From positions 1,168,001 through 1,232,000 of the forward strand of contig NZ_OZ035011.1 in NCBI RefSeq assembly GCF_964031165.1: DNA of 64,000 bases, given 5' to 3'. Both the position numbers and the translations under genes were made by a program. The notes beneath the pieces were generated by a model, which saw nothing but the letters and a program-made list of their open reading frames with translations, was not told the origin of the DNA and did not search any database. This DNA is from Rickettsiella endosymbiont of Rhagonycha lignosa (GTDB lineage Bacteria > Pseudomonadota > Gammaproteobacteria > Diplorickettsiales > Diplorickettsiaceae). Below are positions 18,191 through 27,934 of this stretch, piece by piece. The number at the start of each line of letters is the position of its first letter. Position 1 is the stretch's first letter.

Positions 18191-19207
18191 TCAGTGGCAA
18201 AAAAAAGAAAGAGGAGGATTATGAGGGTTCACTGGAATCTCTCTCTCTTCCATAGGATGTTGTGTAGAGTGTGAAGTAAAAAATTGCGAATGAAAACTGA
18301 TACCAAAGGTATATAAAACCCTGGGGGTATATAAACGAGTATCCAACTCTAATAAGCGTATTTGGCCTAAGAAAAGTTGATATAACTTTATCTTCCAAAT
18401 AAAAATCGGCGTATTCACCTTCAGAGATTCCCATGATTGTAGTTTTAGAGCTTGCAAATTAATATTAACCAAAGGTCTCAATGTTTGCAGCTTTTTATTG
18501 ACCGCATAGGCATTTCCACCGCCTAAATTAGCCACCACAAATACGGTATCCTCATTTTCTAGCGCTAACTTTAATTCCTCTAACGTATAATTATATTTTA
18601 TGAAATTTTTATTCTTAGGTATAGGTTTATCGTAAAGATCGGTTAATTCTTTCCGCAATGTAAATGAATCCACTTCCTTAAGGCTCTGAATACTCATGCG
18701 TAAATTTTCTGACCTATTTTCGATACATTCAGACACATAGCAAGTTTGTGCAAAAAAATTAAGGAAAGATTGTTTACTAGAAAAACCCAAACTTAATGCG
18801 GTAAAATTTAAACTGTAATAGTAAATATAATAATGAATGGTGGAAAATTTATGATTTTTGGGATTAAAATATGCTTGGCGCTTAACTTTAGCAAAAAAAC
18901 TATCTCTCAAAAGCAAGTGTAACTTTTGTTTTGTATTTTTTTCAAAATCATACAAACTTATCCTTTTTTGACCCAGCTCCGATTTTGCAATTGCCAGCTG
19001 TAAATTCTTCTTATGAGAATATCCATATTGATTTAAAAACTCTTTAATGCCTAACTTATGTAATTCTTTATAAAAATTCTCCCAGGTTAAATCATAAATG
19101 GACTTTGCATTAAATCGGCTGATGTCCTTAAGCCATTTTTCTATTTCGATTCGTTTAGTATTTTTTGACGTGAAAAAGCTTAGTTGTGGTAATGATTCCC
19201 TATTCAT
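18191..19207 (-). CDS. Orphan hypothetical protein, effector candidate
   Basis: A 338-residue protein of unknown family. It is basic, rich in Leu, Phe, Tyr, Lys and Asn, without a signal peptide or clear membrane segment. The middle has a Tyr-rich stretch (HYYIYYYSLNF). A later segment, DTVFVVANLGGGNAYAVN (about 227-244), is the only glycine-rich loop. It follows the AnkH-like gene by 27 bases on the same strand, so the three genes from 21165 to 18191 look like one unit. Company with an effector-like gene suggests a host-directed role, but this is inference. Confidence 0.55.
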   Translation of the reverse strand: MNRESLPQLSFFTSKNTKRIEIEKWLKDISRFNAKSIYDLTWENFYKELHKLGIKEFLNQYGYSHKKNLQLAIAKSELGQKRISLYDFEKNTKQKLHLLLRDSFFAKVKRQAYFNPKNHKFSTIHYYIYYYSLNFTALSLGFSSKQSFLNFFAQTCYVSECIENRSENLRMSIQSLKEVDSFTLRKELTDLYDKPIPKNKNFIKYNYTLEELKLALENEDTVFVVANLGGGNAYAVNKKLQTLRPLVNINLQALKLQSWESLKVNTPIFIWKIKLYQLFLGQIRLLELDTRLYTPRVLYTFGISFHSQFFTSHSTQHPMEEREIPVNPHNPPLSFFCH

Positions 19208-19234
19208 GATTATTATTCCTTTAATTCAAACCTA

Positions 19235-20641
19235 TTATGATAATTTCTGACTAACGCCACAAGCATCGAGCAAGTTTACAAAGTCTTTCCCCTGTACGGT
19301 TTTATTTAATTGCCAATATATATTCAAGTAACTTTTTAGCAAATAATTATATTCTGTTGAGGTTAAAATTTTTAATATTCCTTCTGCTTGTTTTAAATCA
19401 TTAAGATTATGCGTCGACTTTTGGAATAAAATGGCAGCTAAAATAGTCGCTTTGGTGGCCCCACGAGCTTTATTACTATAATAAAATCCTTGAATACATT
19501 CCTCCAAGGCACGATCTTTATCCCACGTTTGCCAATCTTGAAAAAAAAGTGATGCTTGCTGCAGGTATTTTTCAGAATGTGAAACTAATTGACCTTTAGA
19601 ATTAACCGCTGATAACAAAAATAACATTCCTAAAATACTTGCTTCAATATTCGCCCAAGAGCAATTACCGATAACTTGTCCTTGGATAGGTAGATTCGCG
19701 ATGCTAACTAAACCTAAATAACGGTGTATTCCCTGAGTTAGAAATTCCCGGGATTGACGTGAATAAATTAATTGTTTGCAAAACTCCTTATCCCAAGCAT
19801 AAGGACGCTGACACTGATAGATAACAATGCTGCCTTCCCGACGGCTATTTTCACCTCGATCACAACGAATCAGCCAATTTTTATATTTAATCAATGCAAT
19901 GGCATGCCCTTCATAAGCGATGGGTAATAATAATAATTCTTGATCTAACAAAGCATCTATACTATGTGTATGGTCTTTAATATTCAGCGTATAACGTTGA
20001 TATTTTAGTAAGGCCTGCGCGTTAGCAAATGCTGCAATCAATTTTTGTAAATTTTCGAAGTAAGACCGCAAATGGCGCGAAGAAAAATTATTCTGATAGC
20101 GCCGCAAAGAGTTAAGGATGACATCGAGTGTAAACTCTAAAAAAAATCCTTCATAGTCTATTTCAATAAAACGCCCTGCAGCATTAACAAGATCGACCTG
20201 TCCTATTAATTCATAACGGTGTCCAAGCAACTTAGCTTGAATAAAATCTTGAGCGAAACTTAATTTAGCACCATATCGATAGAGTAATTTTTTTAATTCA
20301 ATTTGTTGTCGCAATAGGGGGTAAACTAAAACAGCTTGTCCTGCTGTGGTATAAGCATTCGCATCTGCTTTATTTGCCAGTAATAATTCACATAAAGCTA
20401 AATTGTGATTATCGACTGCCCAATGTAATGCCGTGCGGCCCGTAGTATCGGCATTATCGATAACAGCGCCATATTCTAATAATAAGGCAACTACATCATT
20501 CTTATTGGCAATCGTTGCTTCTATTAACGGTGAAAACCCATATTCATCGGTTTCTTCTATATCCGCACCCGCTAATATAAATTGCTCTACTCCTTTGAGT
20601 GTACCAAACAAAATTTCGTGAGCAAAAGTAGACTTTACCAT
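19235..20641 (-). CDS. AnkH-like ankyrin repeat protein with cysteine-protease-like domain
   Basis: A 468-residue protein resembling AnkH (LegA3), a widely conserved Dot/Icm effector of Legionella, in length and layout. Four ankyrin-type repeats fill residues 1-132, best seen in YGFSPLIEA (34-42) and TGRTALHWAV (67-76). The rest is a globular domain with H246 in YEGHAIAL, D261, Q322 and C327 in QVIGNCSWAN. The order His-Asp-Gln-Cys fits a clan CE-type cysteine protease. The second repeat ends L-x5-D-A-N95, the pattern hydroxylated by host FIH in some effectors. Its ATG overlaps the stop of the upstream gene by one base. Family assignment is from memory of the architecture, not a search. Confidence 0.75.
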   Translation of the reverse strand: MVKSTFAHEILFGTLKGVEQFILAGADIEETDEYGFSPLIEATIANKNDVVALLLEYGAVIDNADTTGRTALHWAVDNHNLALCELLLANKADANAYTTAGQAVLVYPLLRQQIELKKLLYRYGAKLSFAQDFIQAKLLGHRYELIGQVDLVNAAGRFIEIDYEGFFLEFTLDVILNSLRRYQNNFSSRHLRSYFENLQKLIAAFANAQALLKYQRYTLNIKDHTHSIDALLDQELLLLPIAYEGHAIALIKYKNWLIRCDRGENSRREGSIVIYQCQRPYAWDKEFCKQLIYSRQSREFLTQGIHRYLGLVSIANLPIQGQVIGNCSWANIEASILGMLFLLSAVNSKGQLVSHSEKYLQQASLFFQDWQTWDKDRALEECIQGFYYSNKARGATKATILAAILFQKSTHNLNDLKQAEGILKILTSTEYNYLLKSYLNIYWQLNKTVQGKDFVNLLDACGVSQKLS

Positions 20642-21165
20642 TATCTAGCAAGCGTTACACTTTTGCTTGCACCCAATCCAAGATTTTTTTGTAAGCGTAA
20701 TTGATTTTCTAGCCGTTTTTCGGGAAATCGCTCTCTAGCTTCAGAATTATCGCTAGGGATCGCGCAAATCTTAGGGTCATCGCCACTAAATTGCTGACTA
20801 TGAGCTAATAAAGGATGTCTTTGCGGAGATTCACTAAAACCACAGGATCGTGAATTTTTCTTACCGAGTAAATTGTTAGGGTCTTCAGAAAAAGGACAAC
20901 TACCAAATTTTCTCTGCCCATCTGTGCGTTGCCGACGCTCCTTATTAAAGGCCGCCTGTAAATACGCATTGAGTTGCTCAACACTGAGCGCAATACTCCC
21001 TGCACCACTATCGCCGCCGTCTTCATCATCCTTATCTTCTTGTTTTTTTAACCCGGGATTTTCATAGGCCAATGGAGAAAAAACATTATTCACTGCGTCT
21101 TCTTGGTTCATAGGAACCAATAACCCCGCTTGTGCTGTCTCCTTATCATGATTACCTTTACTCAT
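20641..21165 (-). CDS. Small polar protein coupled to the AnkH-like gene
   Basis: A 174-residue protein of no recognised family. It is highly polar and probably disordered, with an acidic patch (KDDEDGGDSG, about 45-54), one predicted helix (SVEQLNAYLQAAFNKERRQR, 61-80) and two similar motifs, CPFSEDP and CGFSESP. The stop TAA overlaps the ATG of the AnkH-like gene, so the two are translationally coupled. It could be a secretion partner, a chaperone or an effector itself. Nothing in the sequence decides among these. Confidence 0.6.
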   Translation of the reverse strand: MSKGNHDKETAQAGLLVPMNQEDAVNNVFSPLAYENPGLKKQEDKDDEDGGDSGAGSIALSVEQLNAYLQAAFNKERRQRTDGQRKFGSCPFSEDPNNLLGKKNSRSCGFSESPQRHPLLAHSQQFSGDDPKICAIPSDNSEARERFPEKRLENQLRLQKNLGLGASKSVTLAR

Positions 21166-21278
21166 ACAAGATAATACCCGTTAATTTTTTTATTTCAGTT
21201 CTTCAAGTATATCCATTAGTTACTACAAACTTGAATCTTAAATAGCATTAGATTAAATAAACTAATCGAAATACATTG

Positions 21279-21307
21279 GAATTTTTGTCTGTGCTGCCGC
21301 TCAACTT
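21279..21307 (-). repeat. Fragment of the dispersed repeat upstream of the AnkH-like unit
   Basis: GGAATTTTTGTCTGTGCTGC followed by CGCTCAACTT matches the core of the repeat family. The surrounding 269 bases (21166-21434) hold no gene. A CAAACTTGAATCTT stretch at 21226-21239 may be another piece of the same element. Confidence 0.5.
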
Positions 21308-21434
21308 ATATTCTACCCCAACTAGGGCAATAATTTAACATCTTTCAATGATAGCACCCATAATTCATACGTATCTTTTCTAAAAAAAGGGGTATTAAGA
21401 TCCACGACATTTAACGAGGATGAGCCAGATATCG

Positions 21435-22490
21435 CTAGGGTAGAACGGAGATTCTAGCAAATTGCTTAAGAGCCTGAATATGGCAATCTATGGTTAAGCC
21501 TTTACGTAGCAAAAAATCTCTCTCGGGCCTATATTCTTTTGATTTAACCTTTTCTAATGCATCAATGATAGTTTCTGGAGTTACTGTTGTAAGTATAATT
21601 CCATCGTTTGCTTCGAGTAATTCAGCAGCGCCTACATCGGATGAAACAATAACGGGCGTCCCAGATTCTAGCGATTCAACAATAGTAATTCCAAATGGTT
21701 CATAGGTAGAAGCTAAAATCGTTACATCTGCAATACAATAATAATCTTGTATTTGCTTTATAAAACCCAACCAGCGCATATTATCAGGCAAGGAAATCGT
21801 CGGTTTTTCACCCAGAATAAGACAAAGAAAATCATCCTTCAAACACCTAAAGGCGTTAACAAGAGGATATAATCCTTTACGGGCGTGATTAGTGGAAACA
21901 AATAACACAATCGTTGTTTTATCAGAAAAACCTAACTTTTTTCTTAAATCATGCTTCTGCAGCGTGGTTTTATAATAGAAATGACTGTTACTAACGGGGG
22001 GATAGAGAACTTTAATCTTACTAGCAGCACTTGGATAGTGCTGAATTATTTCATCTTTTATTCGCTGAGAATGAGCAATAATTAATGGTGTTCTTTCAAA
22101 TGCCCTTTTCTCGAAATAAGTCTCAAGGTAATTATGTATAAAACGGTAACTTTTCTTAGTTAAAAGATAAGCTTTATGCACACCTCCACAAATAAGTATA
22201 TCTTGTCTCGTCGTTTTTACTAAGCTAATTACCAAATTATGATTACAAATTAAATTTTCCCTATCACACCCTAAGTAAAAAGCAAACTTCTTTAACGAGC
22301 GAGGTAAAAACTTGTAAGGGAACTTAAGAACGGTTAAGGGTGGCAATGATTTTAAAATATCTTGATTTATTTTACAAACGCAAAGCGTTAATTCATCACC
22401 GGCTTTAGAAAACCCCAAAATAATATCTTTTAAATAAGTCTCCATACCGCCTTTAAAGCGAAAATGTGTATGCTTTATAGCAACTTTCAT
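21435..22490 (-). CDS. Glycosyltransferase family 4 protein
   Basis: A GT-B fold glycosyltransferase of 351 residues, probably adding a sugar to lipopolysaccharide. It begins with a GGMETYL loop near residue 15-21, as in WaaG-like enzymes, and contains the EPFGITIVESLESGTPVI signature (E-x7-E), which binds the sugar-nucleotide phosphates. Donor and acceptor cannot be told. The start overlaps the end of the O-antigen ligase gene by four bases, so both likely act on the same glycan. A gap of 269 bases separates it from the AnkH-like unit. Confidence 0.85.
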   Translation of the reverse strand: MKVAIKHTHFRFKGGMETYLKDIILGFSKAGDELTLCVCKINQDILKSLPPLTVLKFPYKFLPRSLKKFAFYLGCDRENLICNHNLVISLVKTTRQDILICGGVHKAYLLTKKSYRFIHNYLETYFEKRAFERTPLIIAHSQRIKDEIIQHYPSAASKIKVLYPPVSNSHFYYKTTLQKHDLRKKLGFSDKTTIVLFVSTNHARKGLYPLVNAFRCLKDDFLCLILGEKPTISLPDNMRWLGFIKQIQDYYCIADVTILASTYEPFGITIVESLESGTPVIVSSDVGAAELLEANDGIILTTVTPETIIDALEKVKSKEYRPERDFLLRKGLTIDCHIQALKQFARISVLP

Positions 22491-23737
22491 GTCTTATCCC
22501 ATAAAATAGATGAGAAAAAACAACTCAATAAAATTACATACAAATTTCCAAAAGCAGTGCTGGTAGTAGTAATATCAGTGAATCCATTAAATACCAGTGC
22601 TAATAATGTAGCTTTAGCAAACCATTGTGCTTCCGGATCTCGCCATAACTTTTTAACTTCAATCCAAGCACTCAACAAAATTAATACATAAACAACTAAG
22701 CCGATGATCCCTAATTGCACAGCTATCAGTAAATAAGAGTTATGCGGATCATTTAATAACGTATTAGCTACAACGACCATACCTCCGGTTTTTTTATAAG
22801 CTTGTGGAAAGCCTCCCACCCCCACCCCTAATAAAGGGTGTTGTTTAATAATTGTGAATGAATTTAATGCAAATTGTATCCTAAGGCCAATACTGGTATT
22901 TTGTGAAGCAGATTGAGTGCTAAAATTCGAAACAAGATCTTTTACTCGATATTGGAAGGTGGGGAAAATTTGATAACTCAAAAAGGACAACAGTAATACC
23001 ATTAATAATGGCCAGGTATAATTTTTAGAGGTTGTATATCGAAATAGCAAAAAAACTAATAAGATAATAGCAATAAAACAGCCAGTACGTTCGGAATTAA
23101 CTGAAAATAAGGAGAAAAAAAGAAAAATAGCTATTGGTAAAAAATAAAATTTATGTTTTTCTTTTAAAAAAAAGTCCAGCGAAAAATAAAAAGCAAATGC
23201 CAATATAACCGAAGCGGGGATGGGATTGACCAAATAACCCTCGGGTTGTTGACCAAACAAAACGGAAGAATATCGAAACAAAGAAACAGATAAAATATTC
23301 CAATGTGTCAATAAAATTAATAGGGAAGCCACGATTGCTGAGCTAATTAAACAATAGATAATCCGTTTACGTAGCTCTAATGAAGTAACTAAAGGCAATA
23401 AAAAAGGAATATAAAGTAATTTTGTATAGTGAAATAACGCCGACAAACCATGCTTTAAACTTGCTATTGTGTAACTTAGACTAATCGCCAATAACACAAT
23501 TAATGCTATACTCCATTGGATAAATTTCAAACGCCTCACAGCATAGCAGGCGTCTCCCCAATGACCTGCCAACAAACTAAATACGACTGCTAATATAAGG
23601 GAATTGCGGCTAAGCCAAGGAGATAAAGCTAGAAAGAAAGTTCCTAATCCTAGAAAAAAAACGGCTATTTGTTCTGAATAACCAAAAAATTTTTTAAGTT
23701 CCGATAACGTTCTTGTCATTTCTTTAAAAACCTTCAC
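22487..23737 (-). CDS. O-antigen ligase family membrane protein
   Basis: A multi-span inner-membrane protein of 416 residues with about ten to twelve hydrophobic segments. The large periplasmic-loop region carries the Wzy_C/WaaL features: GLRIQFALNSFTII, PLLGVGVGGFPQAY and NDPHNSYLLIAVQLGI. Such proteins join O-antigen or other polymers to the lipid A core, or polymerise them; the sequence does not separate the two. It forms a two-gene overlap with the GT4 glycosyltransferase, suggesting surface glycan assembly. Confidence 0.82.
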   Translation of the reverse strand: MKVFKEMTRTLSELKKFFGYSEQIAVFFLGLGTFFLALSPWLSRNSLILAVVFSLLAGHWGDACYAVRRLKFIQWSIALIVLLAISLSYTIASLKHGLSALFHYTKLLYIPFLLPLVTSLELRKRIIYCLISSAIVASLLILLTHWNILSVSLFRYSSVLFGQQPEGYLVNPIPASVILAFAFYFSLDFFLKEKHKFYFLPIAIFLFFSLFSVNSERTGCFIAIILLVFLLFRYTTSKNYTWPLLMVLLLSFLSYQIFPTFQYRVKDLVSNFSTQSASQNTSIGLRIQFALNSFTIIKQHPLLGVGVGGFPQAYKKTGGMVVVANTLLNDPHNSYLLIAVQLGIIGLVVYVLILLSAWIEVKKLWRDPEAQWFAKATLLALVFNGFTDITTTSTAFGNLYVILLSCFFSSILWDKT

Positions 23738-23820
23738 TAAATATTACAAATTTTAAGAATAACTACTAAATAGGTAACCATTCATCAAAATTTTGTACGC
23801 AGCATTTATTAAAATTTAGC

Positions 23821-24843
23821 TTATAAATAATCTTGAATCATTATTTCAGCAATTTGTATGGCATTTAAGGCAGCGCCCTTACGAATATTATCCGCAACTA
23901 TCCACATATCCAAACCCAAGGGATAAGAAATATCCTCTCGAAGTCGTCCTACCATAACTTTATCACTATCAGGGTGTGTAATAGGCGTCGGATAACCATT
24001 ATTGGCAAGCTTATCGATAACCAACACACCAGGAGCTTTTTTTAATAGCTGTTTGGCCTGGTTAGCACTGATTTTCTTTTTGGTTTCTATATGGACTGCT
24101 TCTGAGTGTCCATGAAACACAGGTACTCGCACGGCAGTAGGGTTCACTTGAATTTCTGGATCGGCAAAAATCTTTTGTGTTTCCCAGACCATTTTCATTT
24201 CTTCACGGGTATATCCATTTTTCTCAAACTCATCAATATGCGGAATAACATTAAAGGCAATTTGCTGAGTAAAAGCTTTCGGTTGCTTAATAGGTAACCC
24301 ATTTAATAATTGACCTGCTTGCTGAATCAATTCATGAAAAGCAGCTTTTCCCGCTCCAGAAACCGATTGAAAAGTAACAACATTAATACGTGTTATGCCC
24401 ACAGCATCATAAATAGGCTTCAATGCAACTAACATTTGTATCGTAGAGCAATTTGGATTAGCAATAATGCAACGTTCTTTATATCCGGCTAAGGCCTGCG
24501 GGTTAACTTCTGGGATAACTAAAGGAACATCGTCGTCATAACGAAATTGAGGTGTATTATCAATAACTAAACAACCTTTTTGCGTAGCCTTAGGAACATA
24601 TTCAGCGGAAACTTGTGAACCTGCAGTAAATATTGCGATGTCCGCTTGCTTAAAATCAAATCCATCTAAATCAGATACAATAAACGCTTGTTTATTAAAT
24701 TCCATCGTCTCACCAGAAGAACGTTCACTGGCGAGTAAATAAAGATGTTTTATAGGAAATTTTCGTTGCTGCAAAATAGTTAGTACCGATTGACCAACAA
24801 AACCAGTAGCACCAACTATGGCTAAATTAAATTTCTTGTGCAT
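23821..24843 (-). CDS. asd: Aspartate-semialdehyde dehydrogenase
   Basis: Converts aspartyl phosphate to aspartate semialdehyde with NADPH, a shared step to lysine, diaminopimelate, threonine and methionine. The 340-residue protein has GATGFVG at 11-17 for NADP, catalytic C132 in NPNCSTIQ, SVSGAGKAAFHE and the VFHGHSEAV segment with the base histidine. Its start overlaps the end of prmB by 17 bases, an unusual pairing but in the same direction. Diaminopimelate for cell wall is the likely essential product. Confidence 0.95.
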   Translation of the reverse strand: MHKKFNLAIVGATGFVGQSVLTILQQRKFPIKHLYLLASERSSGETMEFNKQAFIVSDLDGFDFKQADIAIFTAGSQVSAEYVPKATQKGCLVIDNTPQFRYDDDVPLVIPEVNPQALAGYKERCIIANPNCSTIQMLVALKPIYDAVGITRINVVTFQSVSGAGKAAFHELIQQAGQLLNGLPIKQPKAFTQQIAFNVIPHIDEFEKNGYTREEMKMVWETQKIFADPEIQVNPTAVRVPVFHGHSEAVHIETKKKISANQAKQLLKKAPGVLVIDKLANNGYPTPITHPDSDKVMVGRLREDISYPLGLDMWIVADNIRKGAALNAIQIAEIMIQDYL

Positions 24844-25771
24844 AACAAATTAACTGCTCTTGGGTTAATAAAAATATTTCCGCTTCACCCTTTTCAAACT
24901 CTAACCAAAAAAAAGGAATTTGCGGATAACGCTTGATTAAGGCTTTTTTGCTATTACCTACTTCTATAATCAAAATACCCTTTTCTTTCAAATATTTCTT
25001 GGCTTGTTTAAGAATTTGAATAATGAAATCTAAACCATCCTCTCCTGCTGCCAAGGCCGCAGCAGGTTCATGTTGGTATTCCATCGGCATACTCGCAAAG
25101 TCTTCAGCATTAACATAAGGTGGATTACTAATAATAATATCGTAAAGTCGGTGATTTAGGTTTTGAAAAAGATCAGAGTGTATTAAATTAATTTGACCTT
25201 GAAGTTTATGCTCAGCTATATTTATAGCTGCCACTGCTAATGCATCCTTAGAATTATCGACGGCATCAACATGTGCTTCGGGTAAGGCGTATGCACAAGC
25301 AATTGCGATACATCCACTACCTGTTCCGATATCAAGCACTGTATTAATTCTGTTGGTATCTTCAATCCAAGGACTAAAATCGTGCTGAATTAATTCAGCT
25401 ATCGGTGAACGCGGGATTAACACACGTACATCAACATAAAAAGATAAATCAGCAAAATTTGCTTCATGCACCAAATAAGCTGTAGGAATGCGATCTTCCA
25501 CACGTTGGCGAATATTTTCTATAAGTAAACGTCGCTCAGCTAAGCTTAAGGTAGCCGCTAAAAAGCATGGATTTAAATGGGGTCCCAGTTTTAGTGTAGA
25601 TAACACTAAATAAAGTATTTCATCCCAGGCATTATCAGTACCATGACCATAATAAAGATTAGCTTTATTAAACTGAGTCAAGCCCCAGCGTAATATGTCT
25701 TGTAAATGTCTAAATTCTATTAATGCTGCTTTAAGCTCTTCATTAGATATACAATAAGATAATTTAGCCAC
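24827..25771 (-). CDS. prmB: Ribosomal protein L3 N5-glutamine methyltransferase PrmB
   Basis: Methylates a glutamine side chain in ribosomal protein L3. The 314-residue protein has a helical N-terminal domain, the SAM loop VLDIGTGSG (145-153) and the NPPYV motif (216-220) that holds the glutamine. The ending of the motif region, EYQHEPAAALAAGEDGLD, is of the PrmB/PrmC group; I favour PrmB because no prfA is adjacent and the N-terminus resembles PrmB. The substrate, L3, is encoded at 39485-40156. Confidence 0.85.
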   Translation of the reverse strand: MAKLSYCISNEELKAALIEFRHLQDILRWGLTQFNKANLYYGHGTDNAWDEILYLVLSTLKLGPHLNPCFLAATLSLAERRLLIENIRQRVEDRIPTAYLVHEANFADLSFYVDVRVLIPRSPIAELIQHDFSPWIEDTNRINTVLDIGTGSGCIAIACAYALPEAHVDAVDNSKDALAVAAINIAEHKLQGQINLIHSDLFQNLNHRLYDIIISNPPYVNAEDFASMPMEYQHEPAAALAAGEDGLDFIIQILKQAKKYLKEKGILIIEVGNSKKALIKRYPQIPFFWLEFEKGEAEIFLLTQEQLICYAQEI

Positions 25772-25931
25772 GGTTTTTTAAAAATTGAGTAGAATATTCC
25801 TCATTTAAACATAGGCCTAATAGAGAAACAATCACAGATTACAATAGATCCACTTATAAAATGAATACTCGCTTAGATTAAACCGATTGAGTAAACTGCT
25901 AAAATTGGGGCAACTCAGAGGACCATTGAAA

Positions 25932-26285
25932 ATGGTAAAAAAGCCATCCGATCTGCCAATCATCGATAAAAATATAGATAAAGCATTCACTAAAGATTCG
26001 AACAAAATTTTAAAAGAATTACTCGATCTGTTTATAAAAGAAACCCCTAAAATACGAGCCGAAATCAATCTGGCTTTTCAAAAAAAACAACAGCAGAAAC
26101 TTAGCGATTTATTACATAAGTTATTGGGTTCATGTGTTTATTGTGGATGGATACGGCTCAAATACAGCATCATTACGCTGGAAAATGCCATAGCCCAGGA
26201 TAATTATTCTAAAGAACTTTTAGACCAATTTAATACTGAATTAGAGGCAGCCTTGGATAAGGCAAAAGAAATAACTCACTCCTAA
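25932..26285 (+). CDS. Stand-alone HPt (histidine phosphotransfer) domain protein
   Basis: A 117-residue helical protein with the HPt phosphorylation site H62 in LLHKLLGSCVYCGW, close to the usual H-x-L-K-G-x5-G pattern. It passes phosphoryl groups between response-regulator receivers. I chose the ATG at 25932, preceded by AGAGGA ten bases before, over a TTG at 25887. No histidine kinase or regulator lies nearby. It resembles the last domain of BarA/LetS-type hybrid kinases, so it may be a detached remnant or a true stand-alone relay. Confidence 0.72.
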   Translation: MVKKPSDLPIIDKNIDKAFTKDSNKILKELLDLFIKETPKIRAEINLAFQKKQQQKLSDLLHKLLGSCVYCGWIRLKYSIITLENAIAQDNYSKELLDQFNTELEAALDKAKEITHS

Positions 26286-26432
26286 GCCAGCAGTTGCCCT
26301 AGTCGATTTTATTATATTAAGAAAAAATTGAAAAAGCTTCATAGCATTAAAAAATACAACGAATACAAAAGTGGTATTTTTGCATGATGAAGAATATAAC
26401 TATCGATGAAGTAAGATATTTGTTAGGTATGT

Positions 26433-26464
26433 AATGGCATACCCTCAAAGACAAGTATGCCATT
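26433..26464 (-). terminator. Hairpin downstream of rplQ
   Basis: A nine-base stem (ATGGCATAC with GTATGCCAT) lies 17 bases after the rplQ stop codon on the minus strand. The T run is weak, but it is the only hairpin after the long ribosomal cluster and the best candidate for its end. Confidence 0.5.
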
Positions 26465-26480
26465 ATTTGGTATATAAAAA

Positions 26481-26861
26481 TTAGGCAGATGTAGTCTCTG
26501 TCTCTGTACGTTCAACTAGCTCAACCATGGCCATGGGCGCACAATCACCGGCACGATAGCCGCATTTCAGAATACGTAAATAACCGCCTGGTCTTTTTTT
26601 AAAGCGCGGGCCCACGGTATTAAAAAGTATAGTCACTGCTTCTTTATTACGTAAACGATCAAAAGCCAAACGTCGTTGCGCAACACCATCACTCTTTGCT
26701 AAAGTAATAAGTGGTTCAGCAACTCGACGTAGTTCCTTAGCTTTAGCTAAGGTGGTACATATGATTTCCTTGGTTAACAAAGAGGCAACCATATTTCGAA
26801 ACATCGCGGTTCTGTGACTGGATGTTCGGCCTAATCGACGGCCGGAATTAAGATGACGCAT
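26481..26861 (-). CDS. rplQ: 50S ribosomal protein L17
   Basis: Large-subunit protein near the exit tunnel. The 126-residue sequence starts [17 protein letters not shown], the universal L17 signature, and continues with the [23 protein letters not shown] helix region. It is the last gene of the alpha operon, 18 bases after rpoA, and closes the ribosomal cluster of the window. Confidence 0.97.
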   Translation of the reverse strand: MRHLNSGRRLGRTSSHRTAMFRNMVASLLTKEIICTTLAKAKELRRVAEPLITLAKSDGVAQRRLAFDRLRNKEAVTILFNTVGPRFKKRPGGYLRILKCGYRAGDCAPMAMVELVERTETETTSA

Positions 26862-26879
26862 AACACTTAGCCCTTTAAA

Positions 26880-27923
26880 TTAATCTTTATTAATATCTTC
26901 AGTTTTTTCTAATTTTTCCGCTTCTTCTGCACCTTCTAAAGATTTTTTTAGAGAGGTCAGTTGCTGCATAGGAACGTCCATCCCTAACATCAATCCGCGT
27001 TTTTGTAACGCAGTTTTGATTTCACATAAAGATACTTTACCTAAATTCGGTGTTGATAAAAGTTCTGATTCAGCTTTAGTAACCAAATCAGCAATACGAT
27101 AAATATGTTCAGCCTTCAAACAATTAGCCGCACGCACGGTTAACTCTAGCTCATCAACAGGAAGTAATAGCATAGGGTTAATATCAACCATATCTTCAAC
27201 GACTTCATCTTCTGTTTCATGTTGTAACTCAACAAAAGTATGTAATTGTTCTTGTATGATCGTAGCAGCACGACGTATCGCTTCTTCCGGCTCGATGGTA
27301 CCGTTAGTTTCTAGATCAATAACCAACTTATCTAAGTCAGTACGTTGCTCGACACGTGCATTTTCAACGGAATAGGTTGCACGTAAAATAGGATTAAAGC
27401 GTGCATCTAATTGTAATGCGCCTACTTCACTCACGAATTGATCATCTGCCTTACGTAACGAAGCGGGTTGATAACCACGTCCTCTAACTACTTTAAGGGT
27501 CATTTTAAATTCTTTTGGCTTGGTTAAATGCGCGATAACAAAATCAGGATTTTTAACTTCAACGTCATGCGGTAAAGTAATATCTCCTGCACGAACAGGA
27601 CCTACAGTGTTTTTGGCTAACTCAAGTGTAACCTCTTCTTTACCATGCATCTGAAATGCTATGCCTTTTAAGTTTAGTAAAATATCGATAATATCTTCTT
27701 GTACACCATCTAGACTACTATATTCGTGAAGCACACCTTCGATTTTTGCTTCCACAACTGCGCAACCTGGCATCGACGATAGCAATATACGACGTAGGGC
27801 ATTTCCTAAGGTATGACCAAAACCAGCTTCAAAAGGTTGCAAAGTGATTAACGCTCTATTTGGCGCAATACTTTGAACTTCGATGGTTTGTGGGGTTAAA
27901 AACTTCTTAACATTCGTCGACAT
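26880..27923 (-). CDS. rpoA: DNA-directed RNA polymerase subunit alpha
   Basis: Scaffold subunit of RNA polymerase; its C-terminal domain contacts UP elements and activators. The 347-residue protein has the N-terminal dimerisation domain ([18 protein letters not shown]), a flexible linker and the C-terminal domain with [14 protein letters not shown]. It is about 18 residues longer than the E. coli protein because of an acidic tail ([16 protein letters not shown]). It lies between rpsD and rplQ in the standard alpha operon. Confidence 0.97.
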   Translation of the reverse strand: MSTNVKKFLTPQTIEVQSIAPNRALITLQPFEAGFGHTLGNALRRILLSSMPGCAVVEAKIEGVLHEYSSLDGVQEDIIDILLNLKGIAFQMHGKEEVTLELAKNTVGPVRAGDITLPHDVEVKNPDFVIAHLTKPKEFKMTLKVVRGRGYQPASLRKADDQFVSEVGALQLDARFNPILRATYSVENARVEQRTDLDKLVIDLETNGTIEPEEAIRRAATIIQEQLHTFVELQHETEDEVVEDMVDINPMLLLPVDELELTVRAANCLKAEHIYRIADLVTKAESELLSTPNLGKVSLCEIKTALQKRGLMLGMDVPMQQLTSLKKSLEGAEEAEKLEKTEDINKD

Positions 27924-27934
27924 GGGCTACCTTC

